DNA of 7,550 nt. Source: CAKQOE01 sp051892195 (GTDB taxonomy: Bacteria; Bacillota; Clostridia; Peptostreptococcales; Anaerovoracaceae). The position numbers were made by a program, and so were the translations under genes. The stretch lies in contig JBJFFZ010000145.1 of the NCBI GenBank assembly GCA_051892195.1, forward strand, positions 1 through 7,550. Direction: 5' to 3'. Shown one piece after another: positions 1-7,215 of the stretch; positions within the stretch are counted from its first letter, which is position 1, and each line of letters opens with the position of its first letter. Below the pieces are notes generated by a model, which saw nothing but the letters and a program-made list of their open reading frames with translations, did not search any database and had not been told where the DNA came from.

Positions 1-336
1 GATGAATTCCGCAGGAAGGCATTGTATGATGCAGCGGATGACAGTTATCCATGGCAGGACATTGAATGCGACAATGTTCTGTATTACCCTTCCCTGATCC
101 CGGAGGTTACAGAATGCAAAAGGCCTGACCGGCATACGATCCGGCTGGTGGTCAGCGTAATCTGCCCGGACTACCATGCAGATCCGCTTTTTGTTCATGA
201 GGTGACGATCCGGCTCACAGAAGACGGAGGATACCAGTATACCGGAAACCAGATTACATACCGAAGCGACATGGAGCTCCCATCACCCCAGGCGAGACTC
301 CCCCTCCAGCGTTTTGTCACAGATAACAGACCATAA
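1..336 (+). CDS. C-terminal fragment of an unrecognised protein
   Basis: The frame is open from the first base of the window and ends at TAA 334-336, so at least 111 residues are the tail of a gene that begins upstream. A TTG at 22 could be read as a start, but no ribosome site precedes it and the frame stays open to the left of it, so I treat the gene as truncated by the window edge. The tail alternates short hydrophobic and polar stretches (for example TIRLVVSVICPDY and HEVTIRLTEDG), which suggests a beta-rich fold, and it has no membrane segment. I do not recognise the family. It converges on the HD-GYP gene on the other strand, with 97 bases between the two stop codons. No T-tailed terminator for the plus strand is visible in that gap. 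Confidence 0.6.
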   Translation, partial: DEFRRKALYDAADDSYPWQDIECDNVLYYPSLIPEVTECKRPDRHTIRLVVSVICPDYHADPLFVHEVTIRLTEDGGYQYTGNQITYRSDMELPSPQARLPLQRFVTDNRP

Positions 337-380
337 CGATGGTGCCCGGTTCTGCCCGGCGGTTCTGATATCAATAAATC

Positions 381-423
381 AAAAAAACTGCCCCGGCCGC
401 GGAGCGCCGCTCCACTTCCGGGG
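381..423 (-). terminator. Intrinsic terminator after the HD-GYP gene
   Basis: Read on the minus strand, CCCCGG (423-418) pairs with CCGGGG (396-391). Inside it GGAGC pairs with GCTCC around a 3-base loop, and a run of seven T (387-381) follows closely. It starts 10 bases past the TAG of the HD-GYP gene and would end the four-gene unit. On the plus strand the A run comes before the hairpin and no T run follows, so it should act in one direction only. Confidence 0.85.
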
Positions 424-433
424 ATTCACATAC

Positions 434-1618
434 CTATTCATGCATTCCGTACGATGTGTCACTGTCAATCAGCTGCAGCATGATTGCAGCCATATCCGGG
501 TCAAACTGGGTGCCGGCATTCTCCTCGATCTGTCTGCGGGCCGCCTCCTGAGGCAGCGCATTCCGGTAGCTCCGGTTTGAGGTCATGGCGTCGTATGCAT
601 CGGCAACAGCAATGATTCGCGCAATCTGCGGAATTTCCGTCTCCCTGAGACCGTCCGGATACCCCTTTCCGTCCCACCGTTCATGATGCCATCTTGCGCC
701 TTCACTGATTCCCGGAAGCTCTGTGATCTGTCTGAGAATGTCATATCCTTTTGCGGGATGTTTTTTGATTTCTTCAAATTCCCTGTCCGTAAGCCTGTCC
801 GTCTTATTGATCACAGCGTCCGGCACTCCGATTTTTCCGATATCATGCATAAGGGCAATGAAGTATACTTCCCGAAGCTCCCTTTCCGTGTATCCCATTT
901 TCTGTGCAATGGCTCTGGAATACTCGGCGACCCTCTGGGAATGCCCCTTCGTGTATGGATCCTTTGCCTCTACTGCTTCCGACAGCGCCATAATGGTATG
1001 AAGGGAAAGCTTTCTGTACCGCCGGCTGTTGTATTCCGCAAGAAAATGGTTTTCCAGCTGCCGGATAAAATACTTCCGCAGATAGTCTGTGGAAATGGCA
1101 AAGCATACAAAAATAATCAGTGTCGCAAACAGTGTGTTGGGCTTTCTTGAAACAAAGTACATGTACTCCGCAACCGTCACCAGGCCAATCATGAGAAACT
1201 GCAGCCAGTTTGTCCGCGCATAATACGACGGAGTCAGCTGCAGCACAAACAGAAACACCAGATAAGCGCCGATGGCCTTGTGCCGGACGTAAATATCCGT
1301 AAAAATGAACAGAAGAACGGCAATGATAATGGCTGACCGATAGACCACAATCATCCGGACCTTATCTGCAGTCACGTAATCCTTTTTCTTCTTTATGGCC
1401 CTGCAGTACAGATACACCAGAGACGAACTGCCGATAATCAGAATCTCCCCCAGCAGATTGAGGTAATTCAAATCTGTCTTTTCAAAAAATCCGCTGAGAA
1501 AATCCAGCACCATCAGGCACAGCTCTCCAACCGCAATAAAAAGGGAAAGATGGCTGAATCGTTCCACTGTATCATCTATATATTGCTGATATACCCGGTT
1601 TTGTCCGCAATGTTCCAT
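434..1618 (-). CDS. Membrane HD-GYP domain protein, probable cyclic di-GMP phosphodiesterase
   Basis: 394 residues. About six hydrophobic helices fill the N-terminal half (roughly 24-44, 54-74, 89-109, 116-132, 138-156, 161-178). They do not match a sensor family that I recognise. The cytoplasmic C-terminal half (about 200-390) is a complete HD-GYP domain: H226 in KGHSQRV, H258-D259 in MHDIGK, H287 in KKHP, H311-H312 and G319-Y320-P321 in HHERWDGKGYPDG, and D340 in VADAYDAMTS. All the metal-binding positions I know for the family appear intact, so hydrolysis of cyclic di-GMP is the expected activity; activity on another cyclic dinucleotide cannot be excluded. The ATG at 1618 is preceded only by a weak purine-rich site (AGAGAGACGG), so expression may be low. 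It is the last gene of the unit, 122 bases after the kinase stop, and is followed by a strong terminator. Confidence 0.93.
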   Translation of the reverse strand: MEHCGQNRVYQQYIDDTVERFSHLSLFIAVGELCLMVLDFLSGFFEKTDLNYLNLLGEILIIGSSSLVYLYCRAIKKKKDYVTADKVRMIVVYRSAIIIAVLLFIFTDIYVRHKAIGAYLVFLFVLQLTPSYYARTNWLQFLMIGLVTVAEYMYFVSRKPNTLFATLIIFVCFAISTDYLRKYFIRQLENHFLAEYNSRRYRKLSLHTIMALSEAVEAKDPYTKGHSQRVAEYSRAIAQKMGYTERELREVYFIALMHDIGKIGVPDAVINKTDRLTDREFEEIKKHPAKGYDILRQITELPGISEGARWHHERWDGKGYPDGLRETEIPQIARIIAVADAYDAMTSNRSYRNALPQEAARRQIEENAGTQFDPDMAAIMLQLIDSDTSYGMHE

Positions 1619-1675
1619 AATACCGTCTCTCTTGTTTTTTCCTGTTCAGAATCGAATAAATACTGCCTCTGTACC

Positions 1676-1690
1676 GGATGCCCGGCATCC
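1676..1690. repeat. Short GC-rich hairpin upstream of the HD-GYP gene
   Basis: GGATGC and GCATCC form a 6-bp stem around a 3-base loop. It lies 5 bases from the longer hairpin at 1696-1736. Both sit in the 122-base gap between the kinase and the HD-GYP gene, so in the operon transcript two stems stand side by side before the last gene. The role is unknown; RNA stabilisation or uncoupling of the last gene from the upstream genes is possible. Confidence 0.45.
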
Positions 1691-1695
1691 GCCTG

Positions 1696-1736
1696 TGCAG
1701 GGTTTTTCATCGGAATATCAGAACCCTGCATTTTTT
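1696..1736 (+). terminator. T-tailed hairpin pointing against the operon
   Basis: TGCAGGGTT (1696-1704) pairs perfectly with AACCCTGCA (1722-1730) across a 17-base loop, and six T (1731-1736) follow directly on the plus strand. This is the form of an intrinsic terminator for plus-strand transcription, although no plus-strand gene lies upstream of it. On the minus strand the A run comes before the hairpin and no T run follows, so it should not stop transcription from the kinase gene into the HD-GYP gene. It could end antisense transcripts, or simply be a structured spacer. Confidence 0.55.
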
Positions 1737-1740
1737 CTGG

Positions 1741-4242
1741 CTATCTCCGGATATTCCGCACAATGGCCTTGACCACCTCGTCCATCACAATCGGTTTGGC
1801 GATATGTCCGTTCATTCCGGCGTCCAGCGACGCCTGAACATCCTCTGCAAATGCGTTGGCCGTCATGGCAATAATCGGAATGCTGCGGGCATCCGGGCGG
1901 TCCTGCATGGTCCGGATTGCCGCAGTAGCTTCATAACCGTTCATTTCCGGCATCATAATGTCCATAAAGATCAGATCAAAGGTATCCGGCGGATTCTGGG
2001 CAAAGATTTTTACCGCTTCGCCGCCGTGGACCGCTCTGGTCACCTGCAGACCCAGCTCCTCCAGCTGAACCATGGCGATTTCTGCATTCAGATCATTATC
2101 CTCTGCCATGAGGATTTTTACTCCCATGAGTTCCGCATCTCCCGGATGCGTATCCTGCTTCTGAACGCAGCTTTCATCCGTAAGCTCCATCGGAAGCGCT
2201 ACGATGAAGGTAGAACCTCTGCCTTTTTCACTCTCCACAGTAATGGTGCCGCCCATCAGATCCACATACCGCTTTGTAATGGCCATACCAAGGCCCGTCC
2301 CCTGGTACTGCGTCCGGGCGCTGTTCTCCTCCTGAGAAAACTCGTCGAAGATATGCTCTATGAACTCTTCGCTCATGCCTACACCCGTATCGGAGATCCG
2401 GTACTGCACAACAATATGCCTGCTGTCTTCTCCCGGATCATAGCTGGCTTCAAAGGTGATGGTGCCCCCATCCTCCGTAAATTTTACGGCATTTCCCAGA
2501 ATATTCACCAGCACCTCCCGGATGCGCACGGGATCTGCAAGCACAAACGGAGTCTGCAGTTCTTCAAGCTTTGTCAGGAAGGTAATGTTGCGGTTTGCCA
2601 GAAAACCGTGCATAATGCTGAGCACCGTGTCTGCCACCGCAATAATGTCCACAGGGACAGGAGCAAACTTTATTTTTCCGCTTTCAATACGGCTGATATC
2701 CAGCACATCATTGATGAGCGTCAGCAGATGCTCCGAGCTGTTGCTGATCTTTTCAAGACAGTTCTTCAGCTCCGGCGAAGGATTCTGTTTCAGCCCGATA
2801 TTGGTAAATCCGATAATGGCGTTCATCGGCGTCCGGATGTCATGAGACATGTTGTTCAGGAAGGTGGTCTTCGCCTGATTTGCATTTTCCGCAGTGCGTA
2901 CGGCATCCTCCAGAGCCTGATTGATCTTTCTGTCGCTGGTGCGGTCAGACAGATCCAGAATGTATTTTGTTTCTCCCTGAATCTCGCTGCAGAATGCGAT
3001 GACATGGAACCAGCGAACCTCTCCGGTGGTCTGATGCACGTATTCTCTGTCCCATTCCAGCTGCTGTCCCGGCTGAATTTCCGAAAGATAGTCCAGAACA
3101 TGAACCTCTTCCCCGCCCTTGAGCATCTGCTCAAGCACATGGACTTCCCCGCGCACCTGCGCCTCGGAAATCCCCAGAAGCTTTTCGATGTTGGGGCTGG
3201 CATAATCCACCCGGAGTTTTTTTGCATCCAGCATCAGGAACACATCATCCACATTGATAGACAGCTTGGAAAAGAGCTCGTCTCTGGCCAGCAGCTCGCT
3301 GTCCTTCCGCTTCAGCTTCTGCCGGTTCTGCAGAACGACCAAAAGAAGTAGTACGGCGGCAAGCCCTATGATAATCAGTGATACCACAAAAACAGTAACG
3401 GACTGAAGCTTGTTCATACTGGCATTGACCACATCTGCAGGCACCGCCCCCAGAACCATCCAGTCCTGAAAATCCGCAGGTTCATAGACTAAATAATAAT
3501 CCCTGCCATCCAGCTCTAACACCAGTTCCCCGGAACCCCCGGAGAGAAAATCCCTGTGCAGAGCCTCAATTTCCTGATCTGTAAGGTTGCTTGAATTTTC
3601 CAGAAGTGCCAGAAAATTATATGTATTCTGCATATTCTCGCTGCCGTTGTCCACCACGACACGTCCGTCAGGCAGAACCGCAAAGGTGCTGGCCTGTCCG
3701 TCAAAGGCTGATATTTTTAAGGCCTCCACCATATCGGAGTTATTGTATGTAATGGCAATTGCCTCATAATCAAAACCGCCATAATTTCCCTTGCTGACAG
3801 GAATCGCAAAAACCATGATCTCAGGCTGATCCGGTACAACGGAATTGACCACCACAGGCTGACGATCCAGAATCAAAGCAGAAAGCTGCTTCCGCAGATC
3901 CAGATACCCCTGTTTTCCTTCCAGTGTGACATAATCTCCATCCCGTGAAATAAAGCAGAAATCCGTGAAATTGCTTTCCTCCCGGGCCTGATTTACATAG
4001 GCTGCAATATCTGCCTCGCTTTCGGCCGCCTCAAGATAAGGCGCCCACATCCGCATCCGGCTCCAGTTGACAGAAACCATATTGTACAGCGTCTGATTCG
4101 CCTGATGAAAGATTTCAACAAGGTGGGCAGTGCTTTCTTCATAAATCGTCCGTGACACAAAGCCGAAATAGACAAAACCGGCCCGCGTCACACCTGCTGC
4201 CAGCACGAGTACCAGCAGCAGGGCAGTCAGTCGCTTTTTCAT
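1741..4242 (-). CDS. Membrane hybrid sensor histidine kinase (Cache-like, PAS, HisKA, HATPase, receiver)
   Basis: 833 residues. A first membrane helix (about 5-27) and a second (about 282-304) enclose an extracytoplasmic sensor of about 250 residues. This ends in YYLVYEPADFQDWMVLGAVP, a pattern typical of Cache domains. A PAS-like domain (about 320-435) follows, then HisKA with the phospho-accepting H467 in NNMSHDIRTPMNAI. The ATPase has its N box at about 580-590 (N584 in GNAVKFTE), G1 DTGVGM at 618-623 and G2 GTGLGM at 648-653. The C-terminal receiver has acidic E714 and D715, phospho-acceptor D761 in FMDIMMPEMNGYEAT, T794 and K816. All key residues are present, so autophosphorylation at His467 and transfer to Asp761 are expected. 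There is no HPt domain at the end. The ATG at 4242 has AGGAGG at 4256-4251, 8 bases away. The gene starts 35 bases after the lipoprotein gene, which points to coupled function with that putative ligand binder. Confidence 0.95.
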   Translation of the reverse strand: MKKRLTALLLVLVLAAGVTRAGFVYFGFVSRTIYEESTAHLVEIFHQANQTLYNMVSVNWSRMRMWAPYLEAAESEADIAAYVNQAREESNFTDFCFISRDGDYVTLEGKQGYLDLRKQLSALILDRQPVVVNSVVPDQPEIMVFAIPVSKGNYGGFDYEAIAITYNNSDMVEALKISAFDGQASTFAVLPDGRVVVDNGSENMQNTYNFLALLENSSNLTDQEIEALHRDFLSGGSGELVLELDGRDYYLVYEPADFQDWMVLGAVPADVVNASMNKLQSVTVFVVSLIIIGLAAVLLLLVVLQNRQKLKRKDSELLARDELFSKLSINVDDVFLMLDAKKLRVDYASPNIEKLLGISEAQVRGEVHVLEQMLKGGEEVHVLDYLSEIQPGQQLEWDREYVHQTTGEVRWFHVIAFCSEIQGETKYILDLSDRTSDRKINQALEDAVRTAENANQAKTTFLNNMSHDIRTPMNAIIGFTNIGLKQNPSPELKNCLEKISNSSEHLLTLINDVLDISRIESGKIKFAPVPVDIIAVADTVLSIMHGFLANRNITFLTKLEELQTPFVLADPVRIREVLVNILGNAVKFTEDGGTITFEASYDPGEDSRHIVVQYRISDTGVGMSEEFIEHIFDEFSQEENSARTQYQGTGLGMAITKRYVDLMGGTITVESEKGRGSTFIVALPMELTDESCVQKQDTHPGDAELMGVKILMAEDNDLNAEIAMVQLEELGLQVTRAVHGGEAVKIFAQNPPDTFDLIFMDIMMPEMNGYEATAAIRTMQDRPDARSIPIIAMTANAFAEDVQASLDAGMNGHIAKPIVMDEVVKAIVRNIRR

Positions 4243-4250
4243 AGCGCTGC

Positions 4251-4256
4251 CCTCCT
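4251..4256 (-). promoter_or_regulatory. Ribosome binding site of the hybrid kinase
   Basis: A perfect AGGAGG lies on the minus strand, 8 bases before the ATG at 4240-4242, within GAAAGGAGGG. It fixes the start of the kinase and predicts efficient translation. Confidence 0.85.
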
Positions 4257-4277
4257 TTCAAACTGATTTCACATTCT

Positions 4278-6179
4278 TTATTTCTCCGGAAGAATGGTTA
4301 CATATTCCGAAGGCTCCAGGAACTGTTTTGTCTTCTCAAGGGCTTCCTGCATACACTCCTGGCTTGAAAAATCGTTGACCAGGTACGCTTCCCGTTTCGC
4401 CTTCAGATCCTCCGGCATCGGACAGTTGCAGAAAGTCTCATGCTCCATAAAGGTGTCCGCACCTACCAGCAGCACGGTGTAGACAGCATTGTCATCCAGA
4501 GGCTTCCCTCCCACGGTGATGTCCTCCAGAGTAAATTTCCCGCGCTCACTTTCAGTGACAATATACTCCATTCCGCTGGTAACAGGCATGAAATTCCGAT
4601 GAAGGATCGGATTGGAGCCGTCCTCCTTCACGTTTACCAGCCATTCCATAATCCGGCGAACCTCTTCGCCGGTGTATTCGCCCCGGTAGATGGCGTTTCT
4701 TGCAGTCAGAACCCACTTGGCCTGCTGCAGGGTGTAGGTTCCCTTGTAGATCGAGGTGCTGGCCACCGGAGAATAACCCACGGCGATCTCATCATCAAAA
4801 GCCGCCCGCAGGGTGTTCATCATTGAGGAGGCTGCAGCGCTGCCGTGTTCACCGAAATCATTGGAATACGCATTTTTCTGTTCAAACAGAATTTCCTCTG
4901 CTTCCGGGTCCACATAGCTGATGATCTGAGAATTAAACGCATCGTAGGCCCTCGCGGCATCGTATTCGCCGGTCATCATCTTGTGAGCCACATCCTGAGA
5001 GATTGCAAAGACCTCTGTAGAGGCCAGGCGCATATACAGGTGATTGCTGTCGATATATTCCTGCACCAGATCCAGAGCGGGAGATGCGGAAATATTTACG
5101 CCCTTGTTATAGGACAGCACAGAGGTGCCGGCGGCAACGGCTTTCTGCCCTTCCTCACTGAAGACAGCATTCAGAACCTCCATGACGGCTTTTTTCTTTG
5201 CCTCATCCTTTTCCACACTGCTGGAAACAGCCAGCTGGCACATAGGGTAGGTCAGAATCCAGTTATCCTCCGAGGTCTCCCCAAAATATGGAAGGATCAC
5301 GCTGTTTGGACCGGTCTCTATGGTGACGTTGTCCGCCAGAGCCGCCGTGTTGCGGATCATGGCCGTCTGCCCGTTGAGATATGGCTGGGTTACCGCTGTA
5401 AACTGCAGCTCCTCGTCACCGGGCTCTATACGTACGTCTTTCAGAAACTGTTCATACTTTTCAAATACCCGGGGCCAGACCGTATCGTCCAGACCCACCT
5501 GATGATCCTCTGTTTCACTTTCATAATCCATCCGCCACTGGGTGCCCTCCAGGCTCATGAGCTCCGGAATGGCGCATCCCTGCATGGTTTCCAGACAGGA
5601 ATAGTCATAATACCAGTCCGTCTGGAATCCCTTGATCCCCACGTTCTCAAAGGCATCGATGGCTGCCACAAACTCAGAGTAATTGGTAGGCAGCGGAATA
5701 TTGTACTGATCGAACAGATCCTTGTTTGCCATGATGGAGTCCACCTCGGCGCACATTGGCAGCCACCGGATCGCACCGCTCTCTTCGCGGTTGACCTCCA
5801 GGTAGCTTGAGTAGAAGGTACCCGCCACCTCAGTCTGACTGAGATCCATCAGATGATCAGCCAGAGGGGCTGCATCATTCAGAGAGAACCGGCGGCAGGT
5901 GATAATGTCCGGTATGTCTTCTCCCCGGTTCAGCAGGTCCTTATAGTATTCCATGGTGTTGTAGCTCTGAATAAATGTAAAGTCAATATCAGGGAACTTC
6001 TGCTCCAGCCAGGGAGTAAATTCCTTAAACATGGACCGGTCCCACATGTACATGCTGATGGAAATCCTTCCATCCTGTTCCTTATTATCCGTACTTCCAT
6101 TCTGATTACCGCAGCCGGCAAGCATTGTCACTGTCATAAAAACAGTCAGCAGCAGACTGAGTATTCTCTTCGTTCTCAT
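4278..6179 (-). CDS. Solute-binding lipoprotein with a C-terminal 5'-nucleotidase-C-like domain
   Basis: 633 residues, longer than the usual 400-550 of family-1 solute-binding proteins. The signal peptide ends in the lipobox LAGC with C23 as the lipidation site, so the protein is expected on the outer face of the membrane. Residues about 35-425 look like an extracellular solute-binding domain of the SBP_bac_1 type: ISMYMWDRSMFKEFTPWLEQ, PDIITCRRFSLND, IPLPTNYSEFVAAIDAF, and a late SEEGQKAVAAG. Residues about 445-625 resemble the C-terminal domain of 5'-nucleotidases (UshA type): YTGEEVRRIMEWL, then MPVTSGMEYIV and ITVGGKPLDDNAVYTVLL. The metallophosphatase domain that normally comes before it is absent, so no enzyme activity is expected. 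No permease or ATPase gene is near. The protein is encoded between a regulator and a hybrid kinase, which suggests a ligand-presenting receptor more than a transporter part. The ATG at 6179 has AAGGAG 7 bases upstream. The ligand is unknown. Confidence 0.88.
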   Translation of the reverse strand: MRTKRILSLLLTVFMTVTMLAGCGNQNGSTDNKEQDGRISISMYMWDRSMFKEFTPWLEQKFPDIDFTFIQSYNTMEYYKDLLNRGEDIPDIITCRRFSLNDAAPLADHLMDLSQTEVAGTFYSSYLEVNREESGAIRWLPMCAEVDSIMANKDLFDQYNIPLPTNYSEFVAAIDAFENVGIKGFQTDWYYDYSCLETMQGCAIPELMSLEGTQWRMDYESETEDHQVGLDDTVWPRVFEKYEQFLKDVRIEPGDEELQFTAVTQPYLNGQTAMIRNTAALADNVTIETGPNSVILPYFGETSEDNWILTYPMCQLAVSSSVEKDEAKKKAVMEVLNAVFSEEGQKAVAAGTSVLSYNKGVNISASPALDLVQEYIDSNHLYMRLASTEVFAISQDVAHKMMTGEYDAARAYDAFNSQIISYVDPEAEEILFEQKNAYSNDFGEHGSAAASSMMNTLRAAFDDEIAVGYSPVASTSIYKGTYTLQQAKWVLTARNAIYRGEYTGEEVRRIMEWLVNVKEDGSNPILHRNFMPVTSGMEYIVTESERGKFTLEDITVGGKPLDDNAVYTVLLVGADTFMEHETFCNCPMPEDLKAKREAYLVNDFSSQECMQEALEKTKQFLEPSEYVTILPEK

Positions 6180-6185
6180 TCGTTC

Positions 6186-6192
6186 TCTCCTT
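6186..6192 (-). promoter_or_regulatory. Ribosome binding site of the solute-binding lipoprotein
   Basis: AAGGAGA on the minus strand ends 6 bases before the ATG at 6177-6179. It supports this start, which also gives a well-formed lipoprotein signal peptide (MRTKR followed by a hydrophobic stretch and LAGC). Confidence 0.8.
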
Positions 6193-6227
6193 ATACTTTT
6201 ATTCAGAATCTCTCCATACCTGAAACA

Positions 6228-6258
6228 ACCAGCGTTTATAGAAAAAAATTTCGCTGGT
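6228..6258 (-). repeat. Inverted repeat in the leader of the lipoprotein gene
   Basis: On the minus strand ACCAGCG (6258-6252) pairs with CGCTGGT (6234-6228) across a 17-base A/T-rich loop that contains a run of seven T. It lies in the 103-base gap between the regulator stop and the lipoprotein start. The T run is inside the loop instead of after the stem, so it is not a classic terminator. It could be a protein-binding site or an RNA stem separating the two genes. I see no convincing promoter in this gap. Confidence 0.45.
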
Positions 6259-6282
6259 CCGCATTTTCGATTTATGGCTTTT

Positions 6283-7164
6283 TTATTGAAATTTAGCCAG
6301 ACTTCTCAGTAAACGAGAAGAATTTACAGGTTTTACAAGGTAATCATCCATCCCCACAACCGTTGCTTTCTCCCGGGTCTCAGGATCTGCATCTGCAGTA
6401 AGAGCAATGATCGGAATGTTTGCCCGGATACGGTTTGGAAGTCTTCGGATCTTCATGGTTGCCTGATATCCGTCCATTACCGGCATTTCAATATCCATCA
6501 GAATAAAATGATAGTAGCCGGGCTCATTTGCCTTTACTGAAGCAATGGCGTCGCTCCCATTCTGAGCCTCCTCAACCAGAAGGCCATGTTCCAGAAGAAC
6601 TTCCTTCATAATCTCCCGATTCAGCTGATGATCATCCACAAGGAGAACTCTCTTTCCCGCCAGAGCTTCAATATCCTTCGGATCATCCGCATCCGGATCA
6701 TCGTTTCTCGTTTCTCCAAGGGTATATGCAATGGTCGCCTCCATATCTGTCAGAATCTTCTGAAGCTTGTCCAGATATTCTTCTGCCCTGGAGACATGCC
6801 GTATTCCAAGTTCTGTATATCCCATCGCACTGTTCAGCTCTGTTCGCAGATCTTTCAGAGTTTTTTTCTGAAATACCTCTGCCTTTCTCGCTGCTTCCAG
6901 TTCCTTTTCCAGCAGTTCCATTCTTTCAAGAACCTTCTCATAATTATCCCTGGAGCTTTGGACCTTTCCGTCGGGATAGCGAAGGCTGAATTCAATGGAA
7001 ACACCCAGCATTTCAAGGCAATTCTGAAGCTCTTCAAAAGTCATACTGTCCCTGGCGAGCTTACGGTACAGAGACGACGGGTGAACCCCCATTTTTTTTG
7101 CAAGCTGTGCTTTTGTGGTGCCAAGCTCAGAGCAAACGATATTGATTGTTTCCCTTGTCTTCAT
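6283..7164 (-). CDS. XRE-type HTH / degenerate DHp / receiver regulator
   Basis: 293 residues from the ATG at 7164, chosen because GAGGAG lies 7 bases upstream and the promoter at 7216-7244 lies between this start and the longer in-frame ATG at 7254. Residues about 12-60 form an XRE-like helix-turn-helix (TTKAQLAKKMGVHPSSLYRK). Residues 72-97 look like a coiled coil. Residues 98-151 resemble the HisKA dimerisation helices of the kinase encoded downstream, but lysine (K104) stands at the histidine position and glutamate (E109) at the usual proline. The receiver (171-290) has D177, D178, phospho-acceptor D224 in LMDIEMPVMDGYQAT, T256 and K278, and is of the hybrid-kinase type. There is no ATPase domain. 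It probably binds DNA and receives phosphate from the kinase of the same unit. The order, DNA-binding domain first and receiver last, is the reverse of ordinary response regulators. Confidence 0.88.
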   Translation of the reverse strand: MKTRETINIVCSELGTTKAQLAKKMGVHPSSLYRKLARDSMTFEELQNCLEMLGVSIEFSLRYPDGKVQSSRDNYEKVLERMELLEKELEAARKAEVFQKKTLKDLRTELNSAMGYTELGIRHVSRAEEYLDKLQKILTDMEATIAYTLGETRNDDPDADDPKDIEALAGKRVLLVDDHQLNREIMKEVLLEHGLLVEEAQNGSDAIASVKANEPGYYHFILMDIEMPVMDGYQATMKIRRLPNRIRANIPIIALTADADPETREKATVVGMDDYLVKPVNSSRLLRSLAKFQ

Positions 7165-7171
7165 TTTCGCA

Positions 7172-7177
7172 CTCCTC
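7172..7177 (-). promoter_or_regulatory. Ribosome binding site that decides the regulator start
   Basis: GAGGAG on the minus strand, 7 bases before the ATG at 7162-7164. The in-frame upstream ATG at 7254 has no such site, so 7164 is the preferred start. Confidence 0.8.
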
Positions 7178-7215
7178 ACGTCATTTTGTGCGGGATCGTT
7201 CATCCCATTGTTGTC

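Noticed and set aside
22..336. Complete small protein starting at TTG 22
   Set aside because: The frame is open to the window edge and no ribosome site is seen before the TTG, so this is more likely the tail of a longer gene.
1678..3351. Long plus-strand open frame opposite the hybrid kinase gene
   Set aside because: It lies entirely antisense to well-conserved kinase domains, has no ribosome site and no recognisable domain, and its composition (rich in His, Arg, Gln, Leu) is that of a shadow frame.
4845..5810. Plus-strand open frame opposite the solute-binding protein gene
   Set aside because: It is antisense to a clear lipoprotein gene and has no start signal or domain, so I consider it a shadow.
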